In this document: piece after piece, positions 8,661 to 18,226 of the stretch
How positions within the stretch are numbered: the stretch's first letter is position 1
Layout: every line of letters begins with the position of its first letter
Source: Acidobacteriota bacterium
GTDB lineage: Bacteria; Acidobacteriota; Thermoanaerobaculia; Multivoradales; JBCCEF01
NCBI GenBank assembly: GCA_039030395.1
Contig: JBCCEF010000004.1
Span: 186,001 to 250,000, forward strand
Reading direction: 5' to 3'
Length of the DNA stretch: 64,000 bases
Notes under the pieces: generated by a model
What the model saw: only the letters and a program-made list of their open reading frames with translations
Database searches by the model: none
Told to the model about the DNA's origin: nothing
Translations under genes and position numbers: made by a program

Positions 8661-9365
8661 ATGCGGACCCACTTCCTGACAGTTCTCGTTCTCCTCGCGC
8701 TTCTCGCCGCGGTGCCTGTTCTGGCCCAGAGCCCGTATGGACCTTCGGCGGAGAACGCGATCCGCTTTCGGGCGGGCGCTTTCACGCCGGACGGTGAGTC
8801 GCAGTACTGGGACGACAACGCGGCGATCTTCGGCCTGACGCCTTCGGACTTCGAGAGCCTGAGCGTCGGCGGAGACTTCCGCTGGGGCCTGGGGCCCCGC
8901 AGCGGGTTGCTCTTCTCGGTCGACATCTATTCCAAAGAGGAAGCTTCCGCCTATCTCGACTTCATCGACAGCACCGGCCGTCCGATCGTTCACGACACGG
9001 AACTCGAGGTCGTCTCCGCCACCGTCGCCTACGTGCTGGACTTCGCGTCGCGGCAGTCGCCGGTAGTGCCCTATGTCGGAGTCGGCGGTGGCGCCTACGA
9101 CTGGACCTTGACGGAGTCCGGTGACTTCATCGATTTCGATCTCTTCGAGCCGGAGATCTTCACCACCACCTTCGAGGATTCCCAGACCACCCTCGGATGG
9201 TTTTTCTTGCTCGGCGTGGAGTTTCCCGTGTCGCATCAGATGTCGATCTTCGGCGAAGCCCGCTGGCAGGATCTCGACGAAGATCTGGGGGGCGATTTCG
9301 AGGGCCTTGGCAACCTCGATTTGTCGGGTCGGCACCTGCACGCCGGCATCGCCTGGAGGTTCTAG
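8661..9365 (+). CDS. Outer-membrane beta-barrel protein
   Basis: Small (234 aa) porin-like barrel of the OmpA/opacity type. It has a signal peptide (residues 1-22, ending VLAQ), alternating beta strands, and a C-terminal aromatic residue (HAGIAWRF) as expected for BAM recognition. ATG 8661 follows AAAAGGGG; the upstream frame from 8625 has no signal sequence. Acidic loops (YWDDNAA; EDSQTT) face outward. It is divergent from the metallophosphatase gene, with about 210 bp between them. Confidence 0.75.
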   Translation: MRTHFLTVLVLLALLAAVPVLAQSPYGPSAENAIRFRAGAFTPDGESQYWDDNAAIFGLTPSDFESLSVGGDFRWGLGPRSGLLFSVDIYSKEEASAYLDFIDSTGRPIVHDTELEVVSATVAYVLDFASRQSPVVPYVGVGGGAYDWTLTESGDFIDFDLFEPEIFTTTFEDSQTTLGWFFLLGVEFPVSHQMSIFGEARWQDLDEDLGGDFEGLGNLDLSGRHLHAGIAWRF

Positions 9366-9460
9366 GAGGGCAAAGGTTCGCTCCGCTCTCCATTGCCGTC
9401 ACACCGACGCGCATATAATGACGGATCCTCCCGTTGATACTCGGCGGGAGGTCCGTTCGT

Positions 9461-12067
9461 ATGAAAACCCAAATCGAGATCTCGGAGCATTACGTCCAAC
9501 AGCAGGTGCTGCACGAGGACGGTCCGTGGGCCACCGTTGAGGCGATCGATCAGCGCTCTGACGAGTTGGTGGTCCTGGAGCTGGTTCCCAACGAGGGCGA
9601 CCAAGAATCCTTCCTGCGCAAGCTCGACGAACTGGTGACGCTGCGCCATTCCTGTCTGCCGGCCATTCTCGGTGGAGGGGCGGCGAAGGACGGACGGCTC
9701 TTTTTGGTGCGCGAGCCGATCGAAGGGCGGACCTTCGACACCCTGGTCGGCGAGGCGCCGGCGCAGATCGCCTCGCTGTTGATGCAGGTGATCGGCGGCC
9801 TCGACCTGCTGGCCGAGCGCGGGGTCTACCACTCGGCGCTCTCCACCTCGAATCTGTGGGTGTCCGTCGACCCTTCCGGTGCCCGCGCCAAAATGCTCTC
9901 TCTGGCCGGCGGCATCCAGGCGTCGGTGCTGCTCAATGCCGACGAAGTGCGTCTGCGGCGGCGCGACGTCCAGGCCCTCGGCCGGGTGGCCTGTACCCTG
10001 CTGGGGGCGACGGTCCGGGACGGTCAGACGACGACCCCGAAGGTCGAACTCCCCCTCGCCATCAGCTTTGAGCTGGAGGATGCGGAGACCCTGCGCCGGC
10101 TGCTCGAGCGTTGTCTCAGCGCCCGCGATGGGGCGCCGGTGGTCAGTTACCCGGAGATCAGCGACACGCTGTTTCGTGCTCTGTGGGGCCGAGGCGGTGT
10201 GAGCCCCGGGGTTCCGGCCGCTCGGTTGACCTTTTCCACCACCCCTCAGGACGAATTGATGCGCTCGCCGGTCGGCGCTCCGCCGTCGGGACAGCCCCAG
10301 AGTGTGTTGCCGGAGGGGGCGGAGGTGACACGGGTGGTGTTGCCCGAGGACTTGGGTCCCTGGCCCCCGGCCGGTGACGACCCGGAAGACACCGCCGACC
10401 TCAGAGAGTCGCCGCTCGATCAGGAAAAGACGCGGCCCGGTCTCCTCGAGAGCACCCGTCCGGGGGTCGACGGCAACACCGCCGACGAGAGCACCCGCCC
10501 AGGGCTGGAGGAGACCCGTCCGGGCACGTCCGCGCCGGAAGCGGAGCAGGTGTTCCTCGGTCTTGGAGATGTCGATTCGGTTGACGAGATGCTGGCACCG
10601 GTGGCCTTCGCGTCCTCCGACGCGGCAGAGGAAGAGCCACCGGAGCTACCGCCGCACCTGGCGATCCCGGCCCCGCCGCCGGACCTCACCGCCGAGGATC
10701 TGGGGGGAGATCGATTGCCGGAACCACCGGCCGGCGAGCCGGCGTCAGCGGCCGTTCCCCCGCCTCCTCCCGTCACCCGTTCGAAGTCCTCTTCGCTCGC
10801 CAAGGCAGCGCTGATCGCCGCGGCCCTCGGCGTGGTCGTGGTTGCCGCCTTGCTGGCGGTTTGGTGGTCAGGCCGCACCGGCGAGGCGCCGCCCACGGTG
10901 GTGGAGACGCCGCCGCCGGCGCCGCCGGTGGCGGCGCCGGCCGTGCCGGAGGAGCCGGTGCCGCTGGCACCGGTTAACGCCGATCTTTTGGAGGCCCGGG
11001 AGCTGCTGGCCCAGGGCGAAGACGAGGCGGTGCGCGAGATCCTGAGCACCTTCGGCCCGGCAGAAGAGGTTGCCCTCGGCCCGGCGGACTGCGAGCTGAT
11101 GACCTGGTTGGCGGCCTCCGTCGATCGCCTGGACGAACAGCGGTTCGCCGAGGGTCTGGAAGAGGGATATCGGGCCGGCAGCCTCACCCGCTTGCGCAAC
11201 GTGTTGGTGGGCCTGGGCTTGAACGAGCGCAACTTCCTGGAGCGCCACCCCGGATCCGAGGCGGCCCTGGCGCGCGCTCGCCGCATCGATTCGGTGTACA
11301 CCCGGGCGCGCCGCGCGTCCCGCGCCGGCCAATCCGAGGAAGTGCTACAGACCACCGCTCAGCTTCGTCAGATCTTTCCCGCCTATGAGGGCGCCGAGAG
11401 CCTGCGTGAGACGGCCGCCGAGGCGATGGAGCAGGAGGCCGAGAGGCTGTTCGAGCAGGGCCGCATCGAGGGTGCTCTCGAACACCTGGAAGCCCTCGCT
11501 GCCCTGTGGTCCGGGCGCGAGGGCCTCGACCAGCGCATTCGCCTGTACCGCACCCGTCAGCAGGTCGAACGCAACCTCGACGCGCTCCTCGACTCCGCCG
11601 AGGTGGCGGCAGAAGAGGCGCGTTTCGAAGACGGCCTGGCGCTGTTGACCGGGGTGGCGCCGCCGGAACGGTTGCGCGGTCGGCTGACGGAGCTGCGGCG
11701 GCGCTTGCGTTCCGGTCTCGAAGCCGCCGACCGCCAGGCCCCCACCCTCGAATTGCGCTCCGGCAGCGGGCCGGAGTATGCCAAGGACACCTCGGCCTTC
11801 GTCGTCTTCGTGGCGACGGACGACTATCGGGTGGACCGGGTGGCGGTCTCGGCGCGGGTCGAGGGCGGCGCCTATGAGCCGCTGTCCTACCGCCGCGACG
11901 GCAGCGAATACACCGTCGAGGTACCGCCGGACTTCCACCGCAACGGCACCGTCCAGTACTTCGTCGTTGCCGAGGACGTTTCCGGTCATGCTACCTCCCT
12001 CGGTTCGGCGGAAGGACCCTTGGAACTCAAGCGCAAGCGGTGGTTCCATCGTCTGCGCCCCAACTGA
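9461..12067 (+). CDS. Membrane-anchored pseudokinase with TPR-like periplasmic domain
   Basis: Residues 1-265 have the size and layout of a Ser/Thr kinase domain, but the catalytic motifs are lost. The HRDxKxxN loop reads YHSALSTSNLW and the DFG position reads LSLAGG. A Pro/Glu-rich linker follows, with four TRPG motifs near residues 323-357, then one membrane helix (446-471). The outer part is helical and TPR-like (about 500-750) and ends in a beta-sandwich-like domain (APTLELRSGSGPEY... to VSGHATSLG). Start ATG 9461 follows GGGAGG. It probably acts as a signalling scaffold across the membrane rather than as an enzyme. The DUF533-type gene downstream is probably co-transcribed (36 bp gap). 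Confidence 0.7.
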   Translation: MKTQIEISEHYVQQQVLHEDGPWATVEAIDQRSDELVVLELVPNEGDQESFLRKLDELVTLRHSCLPAILGGGAAKDGRLFLVREPIEGRTFDTLVGEAPAQIASLLMQVIGGLDLLAERGVYHSALSTSNLWVSVDPSGARAKMLSLAGGIQASVLLNADEVRLRRRDVQALGRVACTLLGATVRDGQTTTPKVELPLAISFELEDAETLRRLLERCLSARDGAPVVSYPEISDTLFRALWGRGGVSPGVPAARLTFSTTPQDELMRSPVGAPPSGQPQSVLPEGAEVTRVVLPEDLGPWPPAGDDPEDTADLRESPLDQEKTRPGLLESTRPGVDGNTADESTRPGLEETRPGTSAPEAEQVFLGLGDVDSVDEMLAPVAFASSDAAEEEPPELPPHLAIPAPPPDLTAEDLGGDRLPEPPAGEPASAAVPPPPPVTRSKSSSLAKAALIAAALGVVVVAALLAVWWSGRTGEAPPTVVETPPPAPPVAAPAVPEEPVPLAPVNADLLEARELLAQGEDEAVREILSTFGPAEEVALGPADCELMTWLAASVDRLDEQRFAEGLEEGYRAGSLTRLRNVLVGLGLNERNFLERHPGSEAALARARRIDSVYTRARRASRAGQSEEVLQTTAQLRQIFPAYEGAESLRETAAEAMEQEAERLFEQGRIEGALEHLEALAALWSGREGLDQRIRLYRTRQQVERNLDALLDSAEVAAEEARFEDGLALLTGVAPPERLRGRLTELRRRLRSGLEAADRQAPTLELRSGSGPEYAKDTSAFVVFVATDDYRVDRVAVSARVEGGAYEPLSYRRDGSEYTVEVPPDFHRNGTVQYFVVAEDVSGHATSLGSAEGPLELKRKRWFHRLRPN

Positions 12068-12103
12068 CCCGGCGTCTCACGAACCACTGGAGGCTGTCAC
12101 GCC

Positions 12104-12832
12104 ATGCGCTTCATCGAGAATCTCGTCTCCGGCATGATCAAGGAATCGACCGGGGTCAACCCCCGCCGGCTGGTGCGCCGCATCGGCGGCAAACGGCTGC
12201 TGATGATGGGGGGCGCGGCCGTGGCCGGCACCCTACTGCACCAGAAGATGCAGCGCGGCCCCATGGCGGCCCCTGGCGGGACCGGGGCTTCGACCCTTGG
12301 AGCGCCTCCTCCGCCTCCCCCGCCGGGCGCCGTGCCGCCGCCCCCGCCGCCACCGGTGGAGGGAGTTCGGGGTGGTCTCGTGCCCCCACCGCCTCCGCCC
12401 CCGGAGGCGCCGTCCGGGATCCCGCCGCTGCCGGAGTTGCCGCCACCGGAAGCGCCCGACGAGCCGGTCGAGATGCCCCCGGAGCTGGCGTATGCGGTGG
12501 TTCGTACGATGGTGGCCGCGGCGCTTGCCGACGGCGAGTTGGCGGCGGACGAGAAGGCCGCCATCGACGGTCGTCTCGAAGCGGGGGTGTTGAATGACGA
12601 GCAGGTTGCCCAGGTGCGGCGGGATCTGCTGGTGCCGCCGTCCGTCGGCGAGCTGGCGGCTTCGGCACCGGACGAGCCAACCGGCGAGATGCTGTTCGAG
12701 ATGGCGGTGCTGGTGCTGCGCGCCGACGGCGAGGTCTCGGACCTCGAAGAGCGCTGGCTCGTTTCCCTCGGCGAGGCCCTCGGTCTGACCGACGAGCGGC
12801 GCCGGGAATTGACCGACGGCGTCTTCGCGTAG
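12104..12832 (+). CDS. DUF533 / TerB-like protein
   Basis: A 242-aa protein with an N-terminal amphipathic region (FIENLVSGMIKE), a glycine/alanine segment, a long proline-rich linker (runs of PPPPP near residues 67-105), and a C-terminal helical TerB-like domain as in YebE/DUF533. Two repeats of the acidic TerB signature are visible: AAALADGELAADEKAAID and VLRADGEVSDLEERWL. TerB-like domains bind divalent metal and are linked to stress responses at the membrane. It lies 36 bp after the pseudokinase gene, so the two may work together. Confidence 0.7.
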   Translation: MRFIENLVSGMIKESTGVNPRRLVRRIGGKRLLMMGGAAVAGTLLHQKMQRGPMAAPGGTGASTLGAPPPPPPPGAVPPPPPPPVEGVRGGLVPPPPPPPEAPSGIPPLPELPPPEAPDEPVEMPPELAYAVVRTMVAAALADGELAADEKAAIDGRLEAGVLNDEQVAQVRRDLLVPPSVGELAASAPDEPTGEMLFEMAVLVLRADGEVSDLEERWLVSLGEALGLTDERRRELTDGVFA

Positions 12833-12953
12833 TTCCGGGGTGCAACCGCCTCGCGTCCGCCACGTATTCTTGGGATAGGACGCGGGTCTCCCGCCCACCG
12901 CGCCACCGCTCTCCGTCCTTCGACGGCTGAAGTATCCACCAAAGGAATCCACC

Positions 12954-15713
12954 ATGACATCACGTCTTCTCTCCCGGAACGTCGTCCTCCTGCTGTCCGT
13001 CGCGCTACTCGCCACCGGCGCCGCTTTCGCCGATTCGGCGGAGATGCCGCGGATCGACATTCCCTTCGAGCGCTTCGTTCTCGACAACGGTCTGACGGTG
13101 CTGGTGCACGAGGACCGCAAAGCGCCGATCGTCGCCGTCAACGTCTGGTACCACGTCGGCTCGAAGGACGAACCGGAGGGCCGGAGCGGTTTTGCCCATC
13201 TCTTCGAGCACCTGATGTTCAACGGCTCTGAGAATTTCGACGGCGAGTACGTCACCGCGCTGGAGAGCGTCGGCGCGACGGACGCCAACGGCACCACCAA
13301 CGAGGACCGCACCAACTACTTCCAGAACGTGCCCACCTCAGCCCTCGACGTCGCCCTGTGGCTGGAGTCGGATCGCATGGGGCACTTGCTGGGGGCGATC
13401 ACCCAAGACAAGCTCGATGAGCAGCGCGGGGTGGTGCAGAACGAGAAGCGGCAGGGCGAGAACCAGCCCTACGGCTTGGCCTACGAGCGCATCACCGAAG
13501 CGGTGTTTCCGCCCGGCCATCCGTACTCGTGGACGGTGATCGGCTCGATGGAGGACCTCAATGCCGCCTCTCTTGAAGACGTCAAGGAGTGGTTCCGGCA
13601 GCGCTACGGGGCGAGCAACGCGGTGCTGGTGCTGGCCGGCGATATCGATGTGGAAACCGTCCGCGAGAAGGTCGCGGCGGCCTTTGGGGACGTGCCGCCG
13701 GGGCCGCCGCTGGCCCGCCGCAAGGCGTGGATCGCCGAGCGTAGCGAGAGTGTCCGCGACACCGCCGAGGACCGCGTGGCCCAGGCCCGCATCTACAAGG
13801 TGTGGAACATTCCGGAGTGGGGTAGCGCGGACGCCGACTTTCTCGATCTGGCGACGGAGATCCTTTCCGAGGGCAAGTCGTCACGCCTCTACAAACGGTT
13901 GGTGTACGACGATCAGTCCGCCACTTCGGTTTCGGCCTACGTCGATCTGCGCGAGATCGCCGGCTTGTTCACCCTGGAACTGAACGTCGCGCCGGGACAC
14001 CGACCGGCGGCGGTCGAGGCGGCGGCGATGGAGGAGCTCGAGCGCCTGATCGCCGAGGGGCCGACGGCGGCGGAGGTCGAGCGGGCGCGGGCGCGCTGGC
14101 TGGCCCGATTCGCGCGGGGCGCCGAGCGCATCGGAGGTTTCGGCGGCAAGTCGGACATCCTGGCTCAGTGCCAGGTGTTCCGGGGCGACGGTGCCTGCTA
14201 CCAAGAGACGCTGGAGCGGGTGGCGGAGGCCACTCCGGCGGACCTCCAACGCGTACTGCGGCGTTGGGCGACGCGCGGCGACTACACTCTCACGGTCACC
14301 CCCTGGCAGGAGCGGAAAGCGGCAGAACCGGGAGTGGATCGCTCCGCGCTGCCGGCGGCCGGCGAGGCGCCGGAGCCGCGCTTTCCGGAGATCGAGTACG
14401 CCACCCTCGACAACGGTCTGGAGGTGGTGTTCGCCCGGCGCGACGCGGTGCCCCTGGTCAACCTGACCTTGATGGTCGAGGCCGGTACGGCGGCGGATCC
14501 GGCGGCCGAGGCCGGTACCGCTCAGCTCGCGCTAGCTATGCTCGACGAAGGGGCCGGCGAAATGGATGCCCTGGAGATCAGCGATCGGCTGGCGGAACTC
14601 GGGGCGACCTTGGGCACCTTTGCCCGCTTGGATACCAGCCTGGTCTCCATGTCGGCCCTCGCTTCGAACCTCGAACCGTCCCTCGATCTGCTGTCCCGGG
14701 TGGCGCTGGAGCCGTCCTTTCCACCGGCGGAGCTGGAGCGGCTGATGGCGCGCCAACGAGCGGCCGTCGAGCGCGAGAAGACGCAGCCCTTTGCCCTCGC
14801 CCTGCGGGTGCTGCCGGAACGTCTCTACGGCGCCGACCACCCCTACGGCAAACCACTCACCGGCAGCGGCACCTTAGAGTCCTTGGACCGCATTGAACGG
14901 CAGGATCTGGTGGACTTCCACCGCACCTGGTTTAAACCGAATCACGCCACCCTGGTGGTGGTGGGCGACACCACCCTCGGCGAGCTTCGGCCCGCTCTCG
15001 AGGAGGCCTTCGGTGATTGGCAGGCCGGGGACGTGCCGGCGTTGACCATCGCGCCGGTGGAGCTGCCGGCGGCGGAGGCGGTGTATTTGATCGACCGGCC
15101 GGGAGCCGTCCAGTCGATTCTGCTCGCCGGTCAGGTGGTGATGCCGACGGCGAACCCGAACGAAGTGCCCTTCGAGCTCTTCATGCGGGTTTTGGGCGGC
15201 GACTTCACCTCGCGCCTCAATCTCAATCTGCGGGAGGACAAGGGTTGGTCCTACGGCTCCTTCTCCTTTGCGCCGGACGCCCTCGGCCAGCGGCCCTTGA
15301 TCGCCCTGGCGCCGGTGCAGGCGGACAAGACCGCGGAGTCGATCGTCGAGATGCGCAAAGAACTGGGTTCGCTGGTCGGCGACCGGCCGGTTTCCGAGGA
15401 GGAGATGAGGCGGGCGCGGGACAATCGGGTGCTACAACTGCCGGGAAGCTGGGAGACCGCCGGGGAAGTTTCCGCCGCCCTGGAGGAGCAGGTGCGCTTC
15501 GGGCTGCCGGAAGACTACTGGCAGAACTACCCGAGCGCCCTGCGCGGGGTCACCCTGGACGCGGTCCACCGGATCGGCCGGAAGGCCCTCCAGCCGGATC
15601 GCGTCGTGTGGGTGGTGGTCGGAGATCTGGAGGCGGTCGAAGAGAGCGTCCGTGCCCTCGACATCGGCCCGGTTGAGCGTCTCGACGCGGCCGGCCGCCC
15701 GATCGACCCGTGA
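12954..15713 (+). CDS. Secreted two-domain M16 zinc peptidase (pitrilysin family)
   Basis: Periplasmic or outer-membrane M16 peptidase of 919 aa that combines both halves of the clam-shell in one chain. A signal peptide (1-24, ending GAAFA) is followed by the catalytic half with the inverted zinc motif HLFEH and downstream ENEKRQ-type glutamates (VVQNEKRQGE). The second half starts near residue 480 (YATLDNGLEVVFARRD) and lacks the zinc motif. It contains the typical LNLNLREDKGWSYG segment that lines the chamber. Such proteins degrade peptides and small proteins. Start ATG 12954 is in a good position. Confidence 0.93.
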   Translation: MTSRLLSRNVVLLLSVALLATGAAFADSAEMPRIDIPFERFVLDNGLTVLVHEDRKAPIVAVNVWYHVGSKDEPEGRSGFAHLFEHLMFNGSENFDGEYVTALESVGATDANGTTNEDRTNYFQNVPTSALDVALWLESDRMGHLLGAITQDKLDEQRGVVQNEKRQGENQPYGLAYERITEAVFPPGHPYSWTVIGSMEDLNAASLEDVKEWFRQRYGASNAVLVLAGDIDVETVREKVAAAFGDVPPGPPLARRKAWIAERSESVRDTAEDRVAQARIYKVWNIPEWGSADADFLDLATEILSEGKSSRLYKRLVYDDQSATSVSAYVDLREIAGLFTLELNVAPGHRPAAVEAAAMEELERLIAEGPTAAEVERARARWLARFARGAERIGGFGGKSDILAQCQVFRGDGACYQETLERVAEATPADLQRVLRRWATRGDYTLTVTPWQERKAAEPGVDRSALPAAGEAPEPRFPEIEYATLDNGLEVVFARRDAVPLVNLTLMVEAGTAADPAAEAGTAQLALAMLDEGAGEMDALEISDRLAELGATLGTFARLDTSLVSMSALASNLEPSLDLLSRVALEPSFPPAELERLMARQRAAVEREKTQPFALALRVLPERLYGADHPYGKPLTGSGTLESLDRIERQDLVDFHRTWFKPNHATLVVVGDTTLGELRPALEEAFGDWQAGDVPALTIAPVELPAAEAVYLIDRPGAVQSILLAGQVVMPTANPNEVPFELFMRVLGGDFTSRLNLNLREDKGWSYGSFSFAPDALGQRPLIALAPVQADKTAESIVEMRKELGSLVGDRPVSEEEMRRARDNRVLQLPGSWETAGEVSAALEEQVRFGLPEDYWQNYPSALRGVTLDAVHRIGRKALQPDRVVWVVVGDLEAVEESVRALDIGPVERLDAAGRPIDP

Positions 15714-15733
15714 GTGGAGGGCGCCGCTGATTC

Positions 15734-16501
15734 CTACTGGCTGTTGAGATCCTTGTCGTAGGGCAGGAACTCGACGTCGTAGTCCGCCGGAATCTTGGGC
15801 TCGCTTCCGCGGTAGCGGTTGACGTAGTCGATCAGGTTCGGCGACTTGCTGCCCTGGCTCTTCTCGTAGGCCAGGAAGTCACCCTCGAACCAGTCGAAGA
15901 TCTTGGACAGGTGGACTTCCTGGTCCTCCCGGTCGAGGTCGAACCCGCGGGAGGTGGTGACGAACTCGGTCATCGCGGCGTCGAGCTGGGCCTGAAGCGC
16001 ATCCGGCAGGAAAGGCTCCCGCGGTAGGCGAGGGCAACTGATGGAAGCGCAGTTGAGGGCGGCGTGAATGCGCGGATCTTCGTAGCCCTCACGAATGTCC
16101 ACGTCTTCGAGCTTCTTGAGGTTGGTCTTTCTGCCGCCGATTGTGATGTCCATGCCGACAAAGAAGCCATGACCGATGCCGAGGAAGCCCCACACGCTGC
16201 TCGGGATGTCTTCCCTCAGAACGCCCAGGAAAATCTGCGCGTTGTAGGCGTTGAGGTAGTAGGCCAACTCGTGGTCGCGGGTGGGAAACATCTCCGGGTG
16301 GGACTCCGGGCTGTACTTCTGAACCTGCGCGATATAAGCGTCGAGGTCGCCGCGATTCTCAGACAGGGCTTGATAGTCCACCAGGCCTTCTTCGTTCACG
16401 AACTCTTGGAGCACCCGGCCCCAGCGGTCGTGGGAAAAAGTCTCGCCGAAGGCCGGTACGGCGAGGGCCGTGATCGCGAGGGAGTAGAGAAGAATCTTCA
16501 T
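15734..16501 (-). CDS. Secreted DUF547 domain protein
   Basis: A 255-aa protein with a signal peptide (MKILLYSLAITALAVPAFG) and a DUF547 domain. Family features visible are YLNAYNAQIF, then RIHAALNCASISCPRLPREPF with the conserved paired cysteines, and the KIFDWFEGDF segment. DUF547 proteins have a papain-like or unknown fold with conserved Cys and His, and no proven reaction. The gene converges with the M16 peptidase gene (20 bp apart). Confidence 0.85.
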   Translation of the reverse strand: MKILLYSLAITALAVPAFGETFSHDRWGRVLQEFVNEEGLVDYQALSENRGDLDAYIAQVQKYSPESHPEMFPTRDHELAYYLNAYNAQIFLGVLREDIPSSVWGFLGIGHGFFVGMDITIGGRKTNLKKLEDVDIREGYEDPRIHAALNCASISCPRLPREPFLPDALQAQLDAAMTEFVTTSRGFDLDREDQEVHLSKIFDWFEGDFLAYEKSQGSKSPNLIDYVNRYRGSEPKIPADYDVEFLPYDKDLNSQ

Positions 16502-16716
16502 GGGGTACCCTTTATCTGTTCAGTATGTGAATGTGGATCGTCAGACGGGCCGTGAGCGGCATTTCTTGGTCGGTTTGCCATCGGCCCGCGAAACATCCTC
16601 CTATGCAATACGTGTTCCGAAATCCGATGGATGCACCGGTCCCCTGAAGCCGGCCGCTCCGGCGCCTAGATCCGGGTTTTCGTCTGCGGTCTTTCGGGCT
16701 GGGAGGTTTGAGAGCC

Positions 16717-18135
16717 GTGAGTTTGCACGCCATGTGGGACGCACTTCGTGCGCCGATACCGCAGGAGAAGAAGGATCTCCTGGCCGACCGCTGGTCGAGC
16801 CTCGAGCCCGCTCTGCGGACCGACTTCCAGGGTTTCGGCCAGCAGTCCACCGGCTGCGGAGCCGTTCTCGGGGCCTTCCCGCGCTGCGACTTCGACTGCC
16901 GGGGGTGCTATCTGGGGGCCGACGCCAACGCCGTCAAGCCCTTTGACCGGCAAGAGATCTTCCGCCAGCTCGATGCTTTGCGCCGGCACCTCGGCCCGAA
17001 GGGCAACGTGCAGATCACCGACGGCGAGGTCACCCTCTTGCCGATCAAAGTCCTGCTGGCGATCCTGCGCTACGCCCGCGATATCGGCCTGATCCCGATG
17101 CTGATGACCCACGGCGACAGCTTTCGCCGCAAGCCGGATCTCCTCACCCGGCTGGTGGCCGAGGGCGGGTTGACGGAGGTCTCCATTCACGTCGACACCA
17201 CCCAACAGGGGCGACGGGGCGAATGGAATCCACAACGCGAATCGGACCTCCATCCCCTGCGCGACGAGTTCGCGGCGCTGATTCGCCGGGTGCGGCGGGA
17301 AACCGGCGTCCGCTTGCGGGCCGCCACCACCATGACCGTCACCAGCGAAAACCTCGATGGAGTGGAGTCGGTGGTCTCCTGGTGCCTCGAGAATCGCGAT
17401 GCTTTCGGCCTGATCTCCTTCCAGCCGCTGGCGCCGGTGGGGCGGACCCGAGAAGAGCTGGTGGGGGTGAAGGTGGCCGAGCTCTGGGAGAGGGTCGGCG
17501 CGGCCCTCGCGGAGCACGGCGTGGACACCTCTGTCCGCACCCCGGCCTGGTTCGGTCACCCGGACTGCACCCGCATGGAGACCCTGCTGGTGCTCGATCG
17601 CCCCGGCCGGTCGCCGGTCGCCGCTCCCATGCTGCGGCCCGGGGAGGAGCGCGACCGCGCCATCGCCGAGCGCTACCTGGAACTCGGTTTCGGCGGCGTG
17701 GTGTTCCGGGACGACTCCTTGTCGGTGCGCCTGGCGCGCGGTGCCGGCATGTTCCTGCGCGCGCCGGGCTGGTTCTTCGGCCCCTTCCGCCGCTGGATGG
17801 CGGCGCGCACCCGGGAATTCGGTACCACTCTCCCCCGTCTGGTGTTTCAGCTTCTGCGCGGCCGGGCGCGGCTGGACGGCTTCTCCGTCGCGTCGCATCA
17901 CTTCATGGGGGCCGAGGAGATGGCCACCGCCAAGGGCCAGGAGCGGCTCGAGGCCTGCGTCTTCCGCCTGCCGGTGGAGGACCGTATGGTGCCGATGTGC
18001 CAGATCAACGCCGGCGACCTGCGCGACCGCCTCTACGACCGCGGCTGGGCGGTGGGGAAGGTCGCGACGGCGGAAGAACGGCCGCGGTTGCCGGTTGTCG
18101 ACGCGGTTCGAGAGCCGGCTTCGGCGTCCCTCTAG
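16717..18135 (+). CDS. Radical SAM enzyme
   Basis: Iron-sulfur radical SAM protein of about 472 aa. The cluster motif is CDFDCRGC (CxxxCxxC), followed by conserved elements of the TIM-barrel: QITDGEVTLL in the GGE position, then THGDSF, EVSIHVDTT and ISFQPLAPVG. A C-terminal extension of about 200 residues contains HPDCTRM and a further MCQINAGD cysteine; a second cluster is possible but unproven. GGGAGG at 16701 fits GTG 16717 best; ATG 16732 is an alternative. The gene ends 92 bp before the uvrA start, so the two are probably co-transcribed. The substrate is unknown. Confidence 0.82.
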   Translation: MSLHAMWDALRAPIPQEKKDLLADRWSSLEPALRTDFQGFGQQSTGCGAVLGAFPRCDFDCRGCYLGADANAVKPFDRQEIFRQLDALRRHLGPKGNVQITDGEVTLLPIKVLLAILRYARDIGLIPMLMTHGDSFRRKPDLLTRLVAEGGLTEVSIHVDTTQQGRRGEWNPQRESDLHPLRDEFAALIRRVRRETGVRLRAATTMTVTSENLDGVESVVSWCLENRDAFGLISFQPLAPVGRTREELVGVKVAELWERVGAALAEHGVDTSVRTPAWFGHPDCTRMETLLVLDRPGRSPVAAPMLRPGEERDRAIAERYLELGFGGVVFRDDSLSVRLARGAGMFLRAPGWFFGPFRRWMAARTREFGTTLPRLVFQLLRGRARLDGFSVASHHFMGAEEMATAKGQERLEACVFRLPVEDRMVPMCQINAGDLRDRLYDRGWAVGKVATAEERPRLPVVDAVREPASASL

Positions 18136-18226
18136 GCGCCATCCCGTCGGCGGCGATCGGTCCCGCGAACCTCCGTCCCTCTCGGTGATTCGGCTCGCGG
18201 TAAGATCCCCTTCTTTCCGCCCCGTC

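Noticed and set aside
17741-18226. An N-terminal extension of UvrA starting inside the radical SAM gene
   Set aside because: The extension is Arg/Ser-rich shadow text of the overlapping gene and carries no UvrA similarity.
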